Positions 61,852-64,000 of a DNA stretch of 64,000 nucleotides are shown piece by piece. Position numbers and translations under genes: made by a program. Position 1 is the first letter of the stretch; every line of letters begins with the position of its first letter. Below the pieces are notes generated by a model, which worked only from the letters and a program-made list of their open reading frames with translations, did not search any database and was not told the origin of the DNA. Source of the stretch: JBCCQL01 sp039414355 (GTDB lineage Bacteria > Planctomycetota > Planctomycetia > Pirellulales > Lacipirellulaceae); contig JBCDJN010000012.1 in assembly GCA_039414355.1 (NCBI GenBank), positions 3,914-67,913 of the forward strand, in the 5' to 3' direction.

Positions 61852-61857
61852 GGAGGG
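61852..61857 (+). promoter_or_regulatory. Shine-Dalgarno GGAGGG deciding the DUF6624 start
   Basis: GGAGGG lies seven bases before the ATG at 61865, favouring it over the ATG at 61850, which overlaps this signal. Confidence 0.65.
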
Positions 61858-61864
61858 AACGGCG

Positions 61865-62608
61865 ATGCTGAAACAGGCCACGTGTCTGCTTGCGTTGGGG
61901 TGGGTTCCGCTTGCCATGGGTGAACAGGCGGCGGCGCCGGTCGGAGCCGAGGCGGCGCCGACGTCATCCGACCCAACGATGCCCGAACTGCGCGACGAGT
62001 TGCTGCGTCGCCGCGACGTCGATCAGAAGGCCCGCCACGACCACACGGACTGGGAGAAGGCGAACGGCGGTCCGACGGAGGTTGATTTCGAGGGGAAGTC
62101 GCCTGAGGAGATCAATGCGTTGGCGGCCGAAGCGGCAAAGCGGCTGCCGCCGGAAGCGAAGCGGCTGGGCGAGCGGCTCGCGGAAGTGGACGCGGAGAAC
62201 ACGCGGTGGATGAAGGGCGTAATCGCCGACCACGGTTGGCCGACTCCGAAGCTGGTTGGCAAAGACGGCGCCGCGGCGGCGTGGCTGCTGGTTCAACACG
62301 CCGACGCCGACCGCAAGTTCCAGCGGCGGTGCCTCGACCTGATGATGGCGTTGCCGGCGGATCAGGTCTCGCGGCAGAACGTCGCCTACCTGACCGACCG
62401 CGTGCTGCTGGCCGAGGGCGAGAAGCAGCGGTACGGCACGCAGTTCTTCCCCTACCATGGGAAGCTGCTGCTGCGACCAGTGGAAGAACGGGAAACGCTC
62501 GACCAGCGGCGACGCGAGATGGGCCTGCCGCCGGTGGCTGAGTACCTGCGAATGGCCGAGAAGTTCTATGGCATCGGCAAAGTGAAAGCTGACGCGAAGC
62601 CGGAGTGA
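61865..62608 (+). CDS. DUF6624-type exported protein
   Basis: 247 residues. Signal peptide about 1-22 (QATCLLALGWVPLAMG). Central ELRDELLRRRDVDQKAR, then the family-like block RWMKGVIADHGWPTPKLVG-DGAAAAWLLVQHADADRKFQ, then AYLTDRVLLAEGEKQRYGTQFFP. These phrases match DUF6624, found in scattered bacteria; no function known. It starts 14 bases after the tatD stop, probably in one operon. Confidence 0.8.
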   Translation: MLKQATCLLALGWVPLAMGEQAAAPVGAEAAPTSSDPTMPELRDELLRRRDVDQKARHDHTDWEKANGGPTEVDFEGKSPEEINALAAEAAKRLPPEAKRLGERLAEVDAENTRWMKGVIADHGWPTPKLVGKDGAAAAWLLVQHADADRKFQRRCLDLMMALPADQVSRQNVAYLTDRVLLAEGEKQRYGTQFFPYHGKLLLRPVEERETLDQRRREMGLPPVAEYLRMAEKFYGIGKVKADAKPE

Positions 62609-62626
62609 CTCGCCGTTAACGCTTGG

Positions 62627-63301
62627 TCACTCGCACGGGCAGCACGAGGGCCCCGTGTACGGCTCGGCCGGCGGGCCGACCCAGTTGCCGCAACGGTCAC
62701 ACGGGTCGCAGCAGCGCGGCGGGTCGTTGTGCCACTCGCTCCAGTAGAGCTCGCTGCTGCAGCCGCCGCATCCGAAGAGCTTTCCACGCATCTTCCCGAA
62801 GACTTTGGCCAGGCTCGGCTTCTTCTTGCAGCCGCACGCGGTGTCGCCGCAGCCGCAGGGTTCTTCGCAGCCGCACTCGGGCTCGCACCCACACTCAGGC
62901 TCGCACGCGCATTCGGGTTCGCACCCGCATTCCGGTTCGCAAGCACACTCGGGCTCGCAGCCGCACTCGGGTTCGCACGCGCAGCTCGGGCAGCAGCCTT
63001 GATCGCAGCAGTCGGGTCCGGTGCAGATGCAGAGCTTCGGTCCCTGGCACGGGCCGCAGCCGTGGAAACGCTCAAACGCGTGTGACTTCTTCTTGCACGT
63101 GCCGCCGCAACCGTCGTCGCAGCAGCCGGCATCCAGGCAGCTGCAGTCGGGGCAGCTGAGGTCTTCGCACGGGGCGTCGCCGCAGCCGCCGGCGCCGCAC
63201 GCCAGCATGCCCTTCTTGCACGCGCAGCCCGTGGCCAACAGGCAGGCAACCATCAACGCCGCCGCTAGCTGCTGCCGCGGCCCAATCCAACGAGCGTCCA
63301 T
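62627..63301 (-). CDS. Cys-rich lipoprotein with CEPEC hexapeptide repeats
   Basis: 224 residues from the ATG at 63301; the ORF runs 43 codons further upstream without support. Signal peptide with lipobox (MVACLLATGC, lipid on the Cys of ATGC). The mature part is very Cys-rich in short loops (CGDAPCEDLSCPDCSC) with a block of about six to seven hexapeptides alternating ACEPEC and GCEPEC (near 110-155), then CGCGDTACGC. The C-terminus has more Cys (DPPRCCDPCDRCGNW). Metal-binding or disulfide-locked surface protein by composition; function unknown. Convergent with the DUF6624 gene. Confidence 0.75.
   Translation of the reverse strand: MDARWIGPRQQLAAALMVACLLATGCACKKGMLACGAGGCGDAPCEDLSCPDCSCLDAGCCDDGCGGTCKKKSHAFERFHGCGPCQGPKLCICTGPDCCDQGCCPSCACEPECGCEPECACEPECGCEPECACEPECGCEPECGCEEPCGCGDTACGCKKKPSLAKVFGKMRGKLFGCGGCSSELYWSEWHNDPPRCCDPCDRCGNWVGPPAEPYTGPSCCPCE
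62868..62990 (-). repeat. In-frame 18-bp tandem repeats coding CEPEC units
   Basis: Six to seven copies of an 18-base unit, in pairs (36 bases) as A/G alternates at one codon. Coding, inside the Cys-rich lipoprotein; not a CRISPR. Confidence 0.8.
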
Positions 63302-63518
63302 CCGTGTCCCCCCCAAAGCGTGTCTTCGCAGCCGCGGCGCCGTGCGCGGCGCGGCCGGATGTCGGAACGGATCGGCCGTCGGGCGGCGATGGGTTGAACG
63401 GAATCGGTAGAATCGGCAGAGTCGTCCCAACCGGCGCCGAGCAGGTTGGTCGCCGCGGCGGGTGGGCGACCGGGCGGTCGCCGCCTAATTCGGTCCTCTA
63501 AGTGAGTTGTCTGCTGGC

Positions 63519-63962
63519 ATGCCTGATTCGATTTTTACGGGCCGGTTCAACCACGCCACGCTTAACTGCCGGCAGGTGGCTCGAAGCGTGGACTTTTACA
63601 CCGGCGTGCTCGGCTTTCGGCAGGTGCCGCGGCCGTCGTTCAGCTTTCCCGGCGCGTGGCTCTACCGGGACGGCCTGGGGATGATGCTCCACCTGAACGA
63701 AGACCCGCGCTTCAACCCGCCCCGGGACACCATCAACACCCGCAAGAGCCACCTGGCGTTTCGCGTGGACGACATCGACGCCACGGTGGCGTTGCTTGGC
63801 GAGCACGGCGTTGAGTGCGTGGTGAAGACGCTGCCCGATCATGGCTACCGGCAGATCTTCTTGCTCGACCCAGATGGCAATGTGCTGGAGCTGGGCGAGT
63901 GGCCCGACGTGGAGCCACTGGTCGATGCCATCACCGGCGGGGGGAAGGCGGCCGGAGCGTGA
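63519..63962 (+). CDS. VOC-family (glyoxalase/bleomycin-resistance-like) protein
   Basis: 147 residues from ATG 63519; a TTG at 63507 is in frame. Two beta-alpha-beta-beta-beta motifs: FNHATLNCRQVARSVDFYTGVLGFRQV and SHLAFRVDDIDATVALLGEHGVECVV, then GYRQIFLLDPDGNVLELGEW (metal Glu). His in FNHATL and Glu in LELGE are in the usual ligand places. Function within the superfamily (lyase, dioxygenase, resistance) is not resolved. It lies near the right edge and reads outward. Confidence 0.85.
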   Translation: MPDSIFTGRFNHATLNCRQVARSVDFYTGVLGFRQVPRPSFSFPGAWLYRDGLGMMLHLNEDPRFNPPRDTINTRKSHLAFRVDDIDATVALLGEHGVECVVKTLPDHGYRQIFLLDPDGNVLELGEWPDVEPLVDAITGGGKAAGA

Positions 63963-64000
63963 CGGGATAAACTGGCCGTTCGCCCGCCCGACACCGCCCC

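Noticed and set aside
62868..62990. Regular tandem repeats suggestive of a CRISPR or minisatellite
   Set aside because: Units are 18 bases, adjacent without spacers, and in frame as CEPEC hexapeptides in a real gene.

Overview
The window looks like chromosome of a planctomycete, most likely in the order Pirellulales. This rests on several markers: a DUF1559 protein with a type II prepilin leader (31989-33206), an LEPRxLL-like N-terminal motif on a giant SdrD-type repeat protein (43085-48937), an SHD1-domain protein, a DUF1573 protein, a Cys-rich lipoprotein, high GC, and few strong Shine-Dalgarno sequences. No species assignment is possible from the sequence alone. Layout: a padR regulator and a truncated permease-prefix gene (1-705) are followed by a less GC-rich accessory insert, 780-3390. 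The insert holds a two-gene operon: a SIR2-like domain fused to a P-loop kinase-like domain, overlapping a nucleoside 2-deoxyribosyltransferase-like gene. I consider this the best candidate for an undescribed, probably anti-phage, system. Next come housekeeping genes and planctomycete-type proteins: ilvE, a membrane-anchored hypothetical, a large secreted protein, purQ, a purS-purL fusion, tyrA, a DUF1573 protein, a beta-barrel protein, hemY/hemG, an SHD1 protein and bipA/typA (3391-21581). A PAS-GAF-receiver protein and a membrane metallophosphoesterase follow (22046-25053). 25073-31341 holds small-molecule catabolism: a FAH-family protein with a fused membrane tail, hydantoinase/oxoprolinase B, an M20 peptidase, and a divergent hydantoinase/oxoprolinase A. 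Then come tRNA-Leu, a rhodanese and the DUF1559 prepilin. 33618-42525 is a rightward run: addB, addA, a CCA-adding/poly(A) polymerase-type nucleotidyltransferase, a CopD-like membrane protein and a 56-residue coiled-coil protein. A hicBA toxin-antitoxin pair lies beside the 1950-residue surface protein. 49055-55117 is a leftward cluster of ABC-2 ATPase, permease, a membrane-anchored 633-residue protein and a WD40 protein. 55612-60035 runs leftward through hemH, an aldo/keto reductase, ispD and tyrS. The window ends with tRNA-Glu, csrA, tatD, a DUF6624 protein, the Cys-rich lipoprotein and a VOC protein. A second theme is non-coding. Many intergenic spacers are built from short degenerate repeated words, often as inverted pairs. 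At eight genes a word repeat lies directly before, or close to, the start codon. Where two members of one family occur at starts, they have the same orientation to the gene. One inverted pair has been read into the C-terminus of the hydantoinase B gene. All functional calls come from reading motifs by eye; no database search was run.
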